A stretch of 5,077 nucleotides of DNA from Chitinophagaceae bacterium (GTDB taxonomy: Bacteria; Bacteroidota; Bacteroidia; Chitinophagales; Chitinophagaceae). The position numbers and the translations under genes are program-made. The DNA lies in the NCBI GenBank assembly GCA_947472635.1, contig CANJDY010000231.1, positions 1 through 5,077 on the forward strand. Direction: 5' to 3'. This document shows, in pieces, positions 1 through 5,077 of the stretch. Under the pieces are notes generated by a model. It did not search any database and was not told where the DNA came from. It saw only the letters and a program-made list of their open reading frames with translations. Each line of letters starts with the position of its first letter. Position 1 is the first letter of the stretch.

Positions 1-133
1 CACCGCCGCAGTTATGATGCAGGTCTATGTCATGTTTAAGTGCTACTTCTAATAAAGATTGCCCTTCTTCAATATTTTCAAGGGTAATAGGTGAGCAGCC
101 TTTTTGCTCAAATTGATAAGTGATCGTATACAT
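1..133 (-). CDS. [2Fe-2S] ferredoxin, N-terminal part (cut by window start)
   Basis: Read on the minus strand from the ATG at 133-131, this open frame gives 44 residues starting MYTITYQFEQKG and runs off the left edge. The segment GQSLLEVALKHDIDLHHNCGG (residues 24-44) is the hallmark of [2Fe-2S] ferredoxins: a GxSLLEVA helix followed by the loop carrying the first cluster cysteine (Cys42). In the family this loop continues as CGGxCxCxxC, with three more cysteine ligands, but those lie outside the window. Such proteins are small soluble one-electron carriers; the adrenodoxin/ISC type serves iron-sulfur assembly and other redox enzymes, and which partner this one has cannot be told here. The start is the first ATG of the frame, about 20 nt downstream of a good promoter -7 match. 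It lies on the same strand as the DUF2520 gene, 97 bp away. An extra Cys13 lies outside the usual ligand set. The family call is solid; the subtype is not. Confidence 0.85.
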   Translation of the reverse strand, partial: MYTITYQFEQKGCSPITLENIEEGQSLLEVALKHDIDLHHNCGG

Positions 134-153
134 ATTTTGCGAAGTTCGGGATG

Positions 154-161
154 CAAACCTA
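154..161 (-). promoter_or_regulatory. Predicted promoter -7 element of the ferredoxin gene
   Basis: On the minus strand this reads TAGGTTTG, an exact match to the Bacteroidota -7 consensus TAnnTTTG. It lies 20 bases upstream of the ferredoxin ATG, which would leave a leader of roughly 12-15 nt. No clear -33 TTTG sits at the expected 19-20 nt spacing; only a T-rich stretch is near there. This suggests the ferredoxin can be transcribed independently of the upstream DUF2520 gene. It is inferred from sequence only. Confidence 0.5.
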
Positions 162-216
162 CTTTAGAATTACCAATTGAGGAAAACTTAGTTTAAAAGA
201 CCATTTATTATCATGC

Positions 217-238
217 TGAAGTAGGCGTTTTTACTTCA
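217..238 (-). terminator. Weak hairpin at the end of the DUF2520 gene
   Basis: TGAAGTA (217-223) pairs with TACTTCA (232-238), giving a 7-bp stem and an 8-nt loop that spans the stop codon of the minus-strand DUF2520 gene. On the minus strand no run of U follows the stem, so it is not a convincing intrinsic terminator. It could cap the 3' end of the message or be chance. Transcription may therefore read through towards the ferredoxin gene. Confidence 0.2.
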
Positions 239-998
239 TTCTGCTTTTTAATAAACTTTCAGTAAAAGTTTGATAAATTATTTTCAGTTCAGGGTGATTT
301 GAAAGCGCCAGCATATGTCTTTCCAAAGTCGATCGATCACCTCTGATGGCAGGTCCAGTCTGGACATCGCCCGGGAGCTGCGCGTTTAGTCGCAAAGCTG
401 TTTCTTCAATAATCGGCTGTAGCATGTTAAAATCGACGCCCTCACGATTGCAATATTCAGCAGTAAGCGTATATAAATGATTGGTGAAATTATTAACTAT
501 TACCGCCGCTAGATGCAAGCAAAAACGCTGTTCATCCTCAACTTTATATACAACTGATGACAAAGAGAATGCGAATTTCTCAATGGCAGTAAGAGCAGAG
601 TGATTATTAGCGTCAACTAGCAACGGAATCGGTGATAGCCCTCCAATTTGCTCTTTTCGCAAACTCTGCAATGGATATAACACTCCAAACTGAGTGGAAA
701 TAGTACTTAGCACCTGCTTGGAAACTGAACCTGCTGTATGAACGATCAATTTATCCCCTAAAAAAATGGAACCCTGAATTTGCTGTAACGCATGATCGGA
801 TATTGCTACAATATATATGTCGGCCCTGTGATCCAAAGTTTCCAAATTATCGGAAAATGAGCATCCCAATTCTATCGCCAACGATTGTGCGCTAGAAATA
901 GTACTGCTAATTACTTGTATTATTTCATGGCCAGCAGCTGCCATTAATCTTCCGAAAACGGTGGCTACATTACCTGCTCCAACAATTACTACTCTCAT
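231..998 (-). CDS. Rossmann-fold and DUF2520 domain protein (dehydrogenase-like)
   Basis: Complete 255-residue protein. The N-terminus MRVVIVGAGNVATVFGRLM is a dinucleotide-binding Rossmann motif (GxGNVA at residues 7-12). Later landmarks are HTAGS (87-91), YPLQS (108-112), HLAAVIVNNFTNHL (162-175) and TGPAIRGD (214-221). Together these are characteristic of the Rossmann-like/DUF2520 family, which resembles F420-dependent NADP oxidoreductase and pyrroline-5-carboxylate reductase in fold: an N-terminal NAD(P)-binding domain and a C-terminal helical domain that probably forms a dimer and active site. The real substrate is not known to me, so no reaction is assigned. I chose the ATG at 998-996 because the GxG motif then begins seven residues in, as is usual. 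The open frame continues 20 codons upstream (to 1058), but that extension would overlap the divergent hydrolase and looks unrelated to the fold. No signal peptide is visible, so it is probably cytosolic. Its start lies only 17 bp from that of the divergent hydrolase gene. Confidence 0.88.
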   Translation of the reverse strand: MRVVIVGAGNVATVFGRLMAAAGHEIIQVISSTISSAQSLAIELGCSFSDNLETLDHRADIYIVAISDHALQQIQGSIFLGDKLIVHTAGSVSKQVLSTISTQFGVLYPLQSLRKEQIGGLSPIPLLVDANNHSALTAIEKFAFSLSSVVYKVEDEQRFCLHLAAVIVNNFTNHLYTLTAEYCNREGVDFNMLQPIIEETALRLNAQLPGDVQTGPAIRGDRSTLERHMLALSNHPELKIIYQTFTESLLKSRMK

Positions 999-1002
999 TC
1001 TG

Positions 1003-1010
1003 TATCTTTG
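1003..1010 (+). promoter_or_regulatory. Predicted promoter -7 element of the hydrolase gene
   Basis: TATCTTTG matches the Bacteroidota consensus TAnnTTTG exactly and ends five bases before the hydrolase ATG at 1016. Transcription would then start at or within a base or two of that ATG, implying a leaderless or near-leaderless mRNA. No TTTG-like -33 element is visible at 19-20 nt upstream, where the DNA already codes for the divergent DUF2520 protein. The element is convincing by match and position but unproven. Confidence 0.45.
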
Positions 1011-1015
1011 TTTCA

Positions 1016-1861
1016 ATGAAATTAAAGCAAAAATTAGCAATTGGGTACATCCGAACAAAATTTAGGTTTCTTACAATTGTTTCAAAACGAATGGCTGCAG
1101 AAAAAGCATTTGAATTATTTTGTACCCCATTTATGCAATCAGCAGCAAGGACACCCGCCATTTTTGAACAGGCAGAAGCACTTCAATTTGAATTGAATGG
1201 ATTAAAAGTAAACGGCTTTCGATGGAACGCTGGCCAGCCTCACACAATTTTAATTTTACATGGATTTGGTTCTGCAGCTCATAAATTCCATGTTTATATC
1301 GCACCCTTAATGGCAAAAGGCTACCAAGTGATAGCCTTTGATGCTCCAGCCCATGGCAGCAGCGAAGGAGATACAATCAATGCCATTCAATATAGTGAAA
1401 TGATAGGAAGCGTAGTTGAGTTGTATGGACCTATCAAAGGGTATATAGCCCACTCTTTTGCCGGAATAGCCCTAAGCCTTGCTATTGAAAAAACAATTCA
1501 CAATGCTGAAACCCATATTGTATTAATAGCACCAGCTACAGAAACCTCTACTGCAATTGATGCTGCATTTACTATGCTACACATACAAAATGCAGCGGTA
1601 AGAAAGGAATTTGATAACATCATTTTTGAAAAAAGTGGTCACCCAAGCGAATGGTTCTCTATAAAAAGAGCGATGCAACAAATTGCGGCATCCGTACTAT
1701 GGATTCATGATGAAGACGATGATATTACGCCATTGGCAGATGCTTTGCTTGTAAAAAAGCAGCATTTTCCAAACATTCGGTTTATTATCACCAAAGGCCT
1801 TGGACACAAAAAAATTTACAGAGATAATCATATCAAAAATGAAATAATTGATTTTTTGTAA
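1016..1861 (+). CDS. Alpha/beta hydrolase (serine hydrolase fold), function unassigned
   Basis: Complete 281-residue protein with the full layout of an alpha/beta hydrolase. The oxyanion-side motif LHGFGS is at residues 81-86, FDAPAHGSSEG at 108-118, and the nucleophile elbow AHSFAG at 145-150 puts the likely catalytic serine at Ser147. The acid is in HDEDDDITP (231-239, probably Asp235), and GLGH supplies His264. Conserved stretches such as APATETSTAID (172-182) and the C-terminal NIRFIITKGLGH resemble a Bacteroidota family of uncharacterised hydrolases. The substrate, probably a small ester or thioester, cannot be deduced. The first 25 residues are basic and hydrophobic but lack a signal-peptide cleavage pattern, so a cytosolic location is likely. 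An alternative start at Met26 (1091) would give a protein beginning MAAEKAFELF; I prefer 1016 because the intervening residues look family-like. Both elbow glycines are replaced by alanine. A terminator-like hairpin follows five bases after the stop. Confidence 0.85.
   Translation: MKLKQKLAIGYIRTKFRFLTIVSKRMAAEKAFELFCTPFMQSAARTPAIFEQAEALQFELNGLKVNGFRWNAGQPHTILILHGFGSAAHKFHVYIAPLMAKGYQVIAFDAPAHGSSEGDTINAIQYSEMIGSVVELYGPIKGYIAHSFAGIALSLAIEKTIHNAETHIVLIAPATETSTAIDAAFTMLHIQNAAVRKEFDNIIFEKSGHPSEWFSIKRAMQQIAASVLWIHDEDDDITPLADALLVKKQHFPNIRFIITKGLGHKKIYRDNHIKNEIIDFL
1028..1060 (-). promoter_or_regulatory. Possible promoter of the DUF2520 gene, inside the hydrolase reading frame
   Basis: On the minus strand TTTTG (1060-1056) is followed after exactly 19 nt by TAATTTTTG (1036-1028). 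The first fits the Bacteroidota -33 element. The second is the -7 consensus TAnnTTTG with one extra base. The implied start point is some 20-25 nt upstream of the DUF2520 ATG. It lies wholly within the first codons of the divergent hydrolase gene, so the two transcription units overlap at their 5' ends. Confidence 0.35.
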
Positions 1862-1866
1862 AATAG

Positions 1867-1890
1867 CTTCTAAATGGACTTTTTTAGAAG
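1867..1890 (+). terminator. Terminator-like hairpin after the hydrolase gene
   Basis: CTTCTAAA (1867-1874) pairs perfectly with TTTAGAAG (1883-1890), an 8-bp AT-rich stem with an 8-nt loop, five bases after the stop codon. The following stretch (1891-1915) is rich in T but interrupted by A. It probably ends or processes the hydrolase transcript before topA. The stem is weak, so some read-through is plausible. Confidence 0.5.
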
Positions 1891-1984
1891 AATTATTTTA
1901 AATTTTCAATTTTAAAGTAATATTGCAATTCAAATCGCGGCCAATAACATTTATAGATATTTTATAATATATGGTGTATAAATG

Positions 1985-1992
1985 TATATTTG
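1985..1992 (+). promoter_or_regulatory. Predicted topA promoter -7 element
   Basis: TATATTTG is an exact TAnnTTTG match in the 218-bp spacer before topA. Transcription would start near 1996-2000, giving a leader of about 80 nt. The -33 region (around 1961-1965) is T-rich without a clean TTTG. The DNA just upstream (1947-1985) is almost entirely A/T, as is common at promoters. Confidence 0.5.
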
Positions 1993-2042
1993 TGCAATCC
2001 CCGGCTGCTGGAAATTTGAATAAAAATTTAATCTGTAACTAC

Positions 2043-2056
2043 TTCCCTTGAGGGAA
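2043..2056 (+). promoter_or_regulatory. Small hairpin or palindrome in the topA leader
   Basis: TTCCC (2043-2047) and GGGAA (2052-2056) form a 5-bp stem closed by a TTGA tetraloop, ending 23 nt before the topA ATG. It could be an mRNA structure affecting translation or half of an operator, or it may be chance. It is the only ordered element I see in the leader, and no riboswitch fold is recognisable. Confidence 0.25.
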
Positions 2057-2079
2057 AAGCACAAAATAGACTGTTGATT

Positions 2080-4638
2080 ATGGCGAAGAATTTATTAATT
2101 GTTGAGTCCCCCGCGAAAGCTAAAACCATCGAAGGTATTTTAGGAAAAGACTTCGAGGTAAAAAGTTGTTTTGGACATATTCGGGACCTAGAGAAGAATG
2201 ATATGGGCATTGATATCAACAATCACTTTAAACCCAAATACATTGTACCAGCAGATAAAGAACGGGTGGTGAAAGAATTGAAAAGTATTGCCAAAAAAAG
2301 TGATGAAGTATGGCTTGCATCGGATGAGGACCGCGAAGGAGAAAGTATTTCCTGGCATTTGGCAGAGGTGTTGGGATTAGATCCGGTAACTACTAAAAGA
2401 ATTGTTTTTCACGAAATCACCAAACCTGCCATAGAAAAAGCCGTTAAAAACCCTCGAACCATCAATATGAATCTGGTGAATGCGCAGCAAGCCAGGCGGG
2501 TAGTAGATAGGCTAGTAGGCTTTGAATTAAGCCCGGTACTTTGGAGAAAAATAGGTATGAGTGGCGGATTGAGTGCAGGTCGTGTTCAAAGTGTGGCCGT
2601 TAAATTAATAGCAGAGAAGGAAAGGGAAATCAATCATTTTGCTGCTACCAGCAGTTATAAAATTGAAGCGGCGCTGTCCTCAACCGATAATAGCAATCGC
2701 TCTGTAAATTTTAAAGCGGAAGGAGGAAAGTATGAGGTGAGCGAAGACGCAGAAAAGTTTCTGGAAAGCTGTATTGGAGCCACCTATACCGTAAAAGACA
2801 TACAGGTAAAACCAGGAAAACGAACTCCCGCAGCGCCTTTTACCACTTCGACTCTACAACAAGAAGCTAGTAGAAAATTAGGCTATGGCGTAACTAAAAC
2901 CATGCTGCTTGCTCAAAAATTATATGAAAGTGGAAAGATCACCTACATGCGAACCGATAGTGTGAGTCTGGGTGAAACAGCTATGGATGCCATTGTTGCT
3001 GAAATTAAAAGTAGTTATGGTGACAAATACCTTCAGATCCGCAAATACAAAAACAAAAATGAAAGTGCACAGGAAGCGCATGAAGCCATCAGGCCAACCT
3101 ATATGGAAAACCATACGGTCAATGATCCTGATCTGAATCGATTATATGAACTCATTTGGAAGCGCACCATTGCTTCTCAAATGAGCGATGCTGAACTGGA
3201 AAAAACAATCGCCAAAATCAATATTAGCACCAACCAACAGGAACTAACGGCAACGGGCGAAGTAATGAAATTTGATGGCTTCCTAAAAGTATATTTAGAA
3301 AGTAGTGACGAAGAGGAAGAAGAAAACGAAAAAGAGGGGGAAAGCAGATTACCCAATTTAACTCCAGGACAGGTGCTTATATTTAATCAAATGACCGCCA
3401 CAGAACGTTTTACCAAACATTCTGCAAGGTATACAGAAGCTTCTTTGGTTAAAAAGATGGAAGAGTTGGGGATCGGCAGGCCAAGTACCTATGCTCCTAC
3501 CATTTCCACTATTATAAAAAGAACCTATGTAGAGAAAAAAGATAAAGACGGAGTGAAAAGGAATTTCAGAATACTGAAACTGAAAAATGATAAAATAGAA
3601 AAACTAATTGAGCAGGAAAATACTGGTGCAGAGAAATCAAAATTGTTTCCTACCGATCTTGGATTAGTAGTAACCGATTTTTTAAACCAGCATTTTACCA
3701 AAGTAATGGATTATTCTTTTACTGCAAACATTGAGAAAGAATTTGATGAAGTAGCTGAGGGGAAAATGCAATGGAGCAAGATGGTGGAAGACTTTTATAC
3801 TCCCTTTCACTCAGGAGTTACCCATACATTGGAAACGGCTGAAAGAGCAGTTGGAGAACGTATTTTGGGCGTAGATGAAACTGGAAAACCAATCATGGCC
3901 AGAATGGGACGCTATGGACCAATGGTTCAAATAGGTGCTCAAAATGATGAAGAAAAACCAAGATTTGCCAAATTAAAAGCTAGCCAAAGTATTGAGACAA
4001 TCACTACGGAGGAGGCACTAGAATTGTTTAAACTTCCACTTATGTTGGGAGAGCACGACAGCCTAGAAGTAAGTGTAAATATCGGTAGGTTTGGCCCCTA
4101 TGTGAAATGGGGGGAACAGTTTATTTCAATACCAAAGGGTGAAGACCTTTCGTCCGTTGACCTACTAAGAGCTGTTGAAATTATCCATGCAAAACAAGTA
4201 GAAGATGCTCCAATAGGATTTTTCAATGAAAAACCCATCACCAAAGGCAAGGGTCGATTTGGACCTTTCATCAAATGGAATGACCTTTTCATCAATATTC
4301 CTAGGGCTTATAATTTTGAAATCCTAACCCAGCAAGACTGCAATGAGCTGATAGAAAAAAAGATGGAAAAGGAAGCCAACCGATTTATCAGGCAATGGCC
4401 AGAAGATAAAATTGCTATCGAAAATGGCCGGTGGGGACCATTCATCCGATTTGGAAAAAAAATGCTAAAATTGACAGCTGGTGCCAATGGCAAATATACT
4501 GCCGATCAACTAGCAACCATTGAACTGGATGAAGTAAAAAAAATGATTCTGATACAAGAACCGAAAGCATTTGACAAAAAGGGAACTGTAAAGAAAAAGA
4601 CAGGGGTTAAGAAAAAAATAGTGGCTAAAAAAAAATAA
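2080..4638 (+). CDS. topA: DNA topoisomerase I (type IA)
   Basis: Complete 852-residue enzyme that relaxes negatively supercoiled DNA by cutting one strand through a 5'-phosphotyrosine. The N-terminal Toprim domain carries Glu9 in IVESPAKAKT and the metal-binding SDEDREGE (81-88, Asp82/Asp84/Glu86). Other core motifs are SAGRVQS (165-171), the active-site KITYMRTDS (286-294) with Tyr289 as likely nucleophile and Arg291, HEAIRPT (334-340) and GIGRPSTYA (464-472). The C-terminus has four repeats of the TopA C-terminal type: GRYGPMVQIG (610-619), GRFGPYVKWG (669-678), GRFGPFIKWN (725-734) and GRWGPFIRFG (783-792). A lysine-rich tail (832-852) follows. There are only three cysteines (30, 231, 754), so the zinc fingers of the E. 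coli enzyme are absent. A very acidic stretch occupies 409-422. I chose the ATG at 2080 over an in-frame TTG at 2074, because MAKNLLIVESPAKAK is the usual family start. It has its own promoter and terminator, so it is probably monocistronic. Confidence 0.98.
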   Translation: MAKNLLIVESPAKAKTIEGILGKDFEVKSCFGHIRDLEKNDMGIDINNHFKPKYIVPADKERVVKELKSIAKKSDEVWLASDEDREGESISWHLAEVLGLDPVTTKRIVFHEITKPAIEKAVKNPRTINMNLVNAQQARRVVDRLVGFELSPVLWRKIGMSGGLSAGRVQSVAVKLIAEKEREINHFAATSSYKIEAALSSTDNSNRSVNFKAEGGKYEVSEDAEKFLESCIGATYTVKDIQVKPGKRTPAAPFTTSTLQQEASRKLGYGVTKTMLLAQKLYESGKITYMRTDSVSLGETAMDAIVAEIKSSYGDKYLQIRKYKNKNESAQEAHEAIRPTYMENHTVNDPDLNRLYELIWKRTIASQMSDAELEKTIAKINISTNQQELTATGEVMKFDGFLKVYLESSDEEEEENEKEGESRLPNLTPGQVLIFNQMTATERFTKHSARYTEASLVKKMEELGIGRPSTYAPTISTIIKRTYVEKKDKDGVKRNFRILKLKNDKIEKLIEQENTGAEKSKLFPTDLGLVVTDFLNQHFTKVMDYSFTANIEKEFDEVAEGKMQWSKMVEDFYTPFHSGVTHTLETAERAVGERILGVDETGKPIMARMGRYGPMVQIGAQNDEEKPRFAKLKASQSIETITTEEALELFKLPLMLGEHDSLEVSVNIGRFGPYVKWGEQFISIPKGEDLSSVDLLRAVEIIHAKQVEDAPIGFFNEKPITKGKGRFGPFIKWNDLFINIPRAYNFEILTQQDCNELIEKKMEKEANRFIRQWPEDKIAIENGRWGPFIRFGKKMLKLTAGANGKYTADQLATIELDEVKKMILIQEPKAFDKKGTVKKKTGVKKKIVAKKK
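3907..4455 (+). repeat. Four C-terminal TopA repeats within topA
   Basis: Protein-level repeats with core GR(Y/F/W)GPxxxxx start at residues 610, 669, 725 and 783 of TopA, 56-59 residues apart. They match the C-terminal repeat type found in zinc-free bacterial topoisomerases such as the mycobacterial enzymes, where they bind single-stranded DNA. The DNA sequences of the copies have diverged, so this is an old domain duplication and not a recent tandem repeat. Confidence 0.85.
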
Positions 4639-4658
4639 CTTAGTTTATCGAATTAACA

Positions 4659-4688
4659 AAAAATGCGTTGAGATATCAACGCATTTTT
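4659..4688 (+). terminator. Strong intrinsic terminator after topA
   Basis: A perfect 13-bp stem (4659-4671 with 4676-4688) closed by a GATA loop begins 21 bp after the topA stop. Its core is TGCGTTGA/TCAACGCA, and its outer pairs are A on the left and T on the right, giving the T-run expected of a factor-independent terminator. Because A-runs flank the other side, it could also work on the minus strand, though no minus-strand gene converges here. Confidence 0.85.
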
Positions 4689-4721
4689 GTTATAATTGAC
4701 CTGTATTTTATACCAGCTGAA

Positions 4722-4758
4722 TAACGTTGAGTGTATTTCCCCCTATTGCTGTATAGGG
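4722..4758 (+). promoter_or_regulatory. Possible promoter and leader hairpin of the last gene
   Basis: The 114-bp spacer between the terminator and the last gene contains TAACGTTG (4722-4729), one mismatch from TAnnTTTG. A 6-bp inverted repeat CCCTAT/ATAGGG (4741-4746 with 4753-4758) follows. The nearest TTG upstream (4696) is 23 nt away, longer than ideal. A promoter must lie in this spacer because of the terminator before it, but its exact position is uncertain. Confidence 0.25.
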
Positions 4759-4802
4759 TAGCACACAATTTATGCACCCCTGTGGAAAGTTTTAACTTCT
4801 TT

Positions 4803-5077
4803 ATGTTACTAGATTTACCGAATTTCATTCTCAAATATAGAAACTTGGTAGAAAACAAAGAAATAGCTGCACTTTTTCATTTAATGGATGACCCCGATGA
4901 AGTGGTATATCACAGTGTAAGCGATAAGATCATTTCTTTCGGAAAGGAAATTATACCGAACCTAGAAAACCTTTGGGAAAACACCTTACAAGAAACTATT
5001 CAGGAAAGAATTGAGCAAATTATACACAAATTGCATTTTAGGGATCTTACCAATGATTTTATCACCTGGAAAAATAG
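4803..5077 (+). CDS. Transglutaminase-like/SirB1-related family protein, N-terminal part (cut by window end)
   Basis: An open frame of 91 codons starts at ATG 4803 (MLLDLPNFILKYRNL) and runs off the right edge. The segment ENKEIAALFHLMDDPDEVVY (residues 17-36) is followed by a helix pattern with SFGKEIIPNLENLWE and QERIEQIIHKLHF. This resembles the N-terminal helical, HEAT-like region of Bacteroidota proteins annotated as transglutaminase-like or SirB1-related. The catalytic-type domain that would confirm this lies beyond the window, so the assignment rests on remembered family pattern. The role of the family is not established to my knowledge, and enzymatic transglutaminase activity should not be assumed. 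An in-frame GTG at 4782 is a possible alternative start adding seven residues. There is no Shine-Dalgarno sequence to decide. No signal peptide is visible in the part present, so a cytosolic protein is likely. It follows topA on the same strand but is separated from it by a strong terminator. Confidence 0.6.
   Translation, partial: MLLDLPNFILKYRNLVENKEIAALFHLMDDPDEVVYHSVSDKIISFGKEIIPNLENLWENTLQETIQERIEQIIHKLHFRDLTNDFITWKN

Noticed and set aside
999..1058. N-terminal extension of the DUF2520 protein by 20 residues
   Set aside because: It would overlap the divergent hydrolase start, and the Rossmann fold begins immediately at the downstream ATG, leaving no role for the extra residues.
1131..1376. 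Minus-strand open frame of 81 codons inside the hydrolase gene
   Set aside because: It is wholly antisense to a well-supported gene and shows no recognisable motif; it is a shadow frame.
1971..2051. 26-codon open frame (MVYKCIFVQSPAAG...) in the topA leader, as a leader peptide
   Set aside because: Its ATG lies upstream of the predicted topA transcription start, it has no ribosome-binding site, and its composition looks like chance.
2074..2079. TTG codon two codons upstream of the topA ATG, as an alternative start
   Set aside because: It adds only Met-Ile before the canonical MAKNLLIVESPAKAK start, and ATG is strongly preferred.
4627..4635. Run of nine A residues before the topA stop, as a programmed slippage site
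   Set aside because: It encodes the last three lysines next to the stop; slippage would change only a few terminal residues, and A-runs are ordinary in lysine-rich tails of AT-rich genomes.
4676..4858. Minus-strand open frame of 60 codons after topA
   Set aside because: It overlaps the terminator and the start of the last gene, has no family resemblance, and is of a length expected by chance in AT-rich DNA.

Overview
The window looks like chromosomal DNA of a Bacteroidota (Bacteroidetes) bacterium, most likely Chitinophagaceae or a near relative. Three things point there: AT-rich, lysine/asparagine-rich coding; start codons without clear Shine-Dalgarno sequences; and several upstream sites matching the phylum's -7 promoter consensus TAnnTTTG (TATCTTTG, TATATTTG, TAGGTTTG). 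The hydrolase, DUF2520 and terminal proteins also resemble versions I know from this phylum. The family-level placement is inference.

Layout, left to right: (1) positions 1-133, minus strand: the N-terminal 44 residues of a [2Fe-2S] ferredoxin, cut by the window edge just after the first cluster cysteine. (2) 134-230: a short spacer holding the probable ferredoxin promoter. (3) 231-998, minus: a Rossmann-fold/DUF2520 dehydrogenase-like protein. (4) 999-1015: a 17-bp gap between divergent start codons, with a plus-strand promoter so close to the next ATG that its mRNA may be leaderless. (5) 1016-1861, plus: an alpha/beta hydrolase with a complete Ser-Asp-His triad but an unusual Ala-for-Gly nucleophile elbow. 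(6) 1862-2079: a 218-bp spacer with a terminator-like hairpin, a good promoter and a small leader hairpin. (7) 2080-4638, plus: full-length DNA topoisomerase I (topA) with four C-terminal glycine/aromatic repeats and a lysine tail instead of zinc fingers. (8) 4659-4688: a strong hairpin terminator. (9) 4803-5077, plus: the start of a protein resembling the Bacteroidota transglutaminase-like/SirB1-related family, cut by the window end.

The genes do not form one pathway. They are separately promoted housekeeping or conserved genes covering DNA supercoiling, electron transfer, an uncharacterised oxidoreductase-like protein and an uncharacterised hydrolase. I see no mobile elements, CRISPR arrays, tRNA/rRNA genes, phage genes or defence genes, and no sign of a novel multi-gene system. 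The points most worth checking are the compact divergent promoter region, the altered hydrolase elbow and the zinc-free TopA C-terminus.
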